From Fulvivirga sediminis (GTDB lineage Bacteria > Bacteroidota > Bacteroidia > Cytophagales > Cyclobacteriaceae), in the NCBI RefSeq assembly GCF_016757215.1, contig NZ_JAESIY010000003.1, positions 186,001 to 250,000 on the forward strand: a stretch of DNA of 64,000 nt, read 5' to 3'. Position numbers and translations under genes: made by a program. Under the pieces are notes generated by a model, which made no database searches, was not told the DNA's origin, and saw only the letters and a program-made list of their open reading frames with translations. Shown here in pieces: positions 63,719-64,000 of the stretch. Within the stretch, counting starts at the first letter, position 1; each line of letters opens with the position of its first letter.

Positions 63719-64000
63719 ATGATCCACTCAAATCACGACATAAAAGTCTATCAAATTAACACGAGCTTCTACGAGTTCAACAATTTATCTAGCTCTCAAG
63801 AAATAGTAGAGCATATAATTAAGGATCACAAAGAGCGATTTGAGACCCCATATGATCTAGAAGATCAGCGCTCAAGTTTAGAGATTGAACCAATTGATTA
63901 TTTGCTTTATGTTTTCAATGAAGTGGATAAGGAATCTATGTGGAAGACCTTTCTTCCTAAGGAAATTACAGAACAACACGATTTTAGTATACAGAGTACT
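63719..64000 (+). CDS. Unrecognised protein (partial, C-terminus beyond window)
   Basis: ATG 63719 opens 94 codons to the window edge without a stop. The visible part starts MIHSNHDIKVYQINTSFYEF, is rich in charged residues, has no signal peptide and contains YLLYVFNEVDKESMWKTFLP followed by KEITEQHDFS. There is a vague likeness to the N-terminal layout of the sporadically distributed TIGR04141/DUF6119 proteins, but I am not able to confirm it. The gene follows a transposase relic and a perfect palindrome, which fits a recently acquired, self-regulated gene. Confidence 0.55.
   Translation, partial: MIHSNHDIKVYQINTSFYEFNNLSSSQEIVEHIIKDHKERFETPYDLEDQRSSLEIEPIDYLLYVFNEVDKESMWKTFLPKEITEQHDFSIQST

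Overview
The window is AT-rich chromosomal DNA from a member of the Bacteroidota, most likely a free-living Cytophagales bacterium. The reasons are SusC/SusD pairs, several TonB-dependent receptors with N-terminal carboxypeptidase-like domains, a hybrid two-component regulator, a type IX secretion (T9SS) sorting domain, SprB repeats, HmuY/DUF6607/DUF4876/DUF6850/DUF5777 families, LES-type lipoproteins (Cys followed by Asp-rich sequence), and promoter boxes of the form TAnnTTTG. No rRNA, tRNA or CRISPR array was seen.

Layout. 1-5.4 kb: 5'-part of a TrkH potassium transporter, a small lipoprotein, a TonB-dependent receptor and an sdpR-sdpI-like autorepressor/immunity pair. 5.4-8.9 kb: accessory stretch of small orphan genes, including a nucleotidyltransferase-fold protein with a small partner ORF, a frameshifted DUF4348-like gene and two gene fragments. 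8.6-11.8 kb: proC-proB-proA (glutamate to proline) behind a long leader with a sigma-54-like -24/-12 box and upstream inverted repeats, followed by a MITE-like hairpin. 12.1-24.7 kb: iron/heme block with hmuR-hmuY-DUF6607, a NarL/LuxR regulator whose receiver lacks the phosphoacceptor Asp, and an operon of TonB receptor, DUF4876 lipoprotein, DUF6850 protein and di-haem cytochrome c peroxidase. These three transcription units share a TTTAGA(C/T)TAA-type operator at their promoters, so I infer one metal-responsive regulon. 25-30.5 kb: VWA protein, a GT-C-type membrane protein, a relic T9SS sorting domain and an Ig-like lipoprotein. 30.7-37.4 kb: tightly packed operon of an ECF sigma factor, a predicted trans-envelope anti-sigma-like protein with a C-terminal beta-barrel-like domain, and five envelope proteins (secreted-repeat lipoprotein, SprB-repeat cytochrome c, OB-fold protein, YceI, DUF5777). 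37.5-39.1 kb: LuxR regulator and DUF1349 protein.

39.1-62 kb: a polysaccharide utilisation locus. It contains a secreted multidomain glycosidase-like protein, SusC, SusD, DUF3823 lipoprotein, GH30, the hybrid two-component regulator (HTCS), GH2, a double GH43, a single GH43 and GH16. A direct repeat (GATAGnnCCCTC, exact 22-bp period) occurs upstream of the secreted enzyme, SusC and GH2 only. I propose it as the HTCS operator. The enzyme set would suit a galactose/arabinose-containing plant or algal glycan such as type II arabinogalactan, but this is inference.

62-64 kb: decayed DNA with dispersed repeats, a REP-associated transposase relic, an orphan membrane protein and the start of an unrecognised gene behind a 22-bp perfect palindrome.
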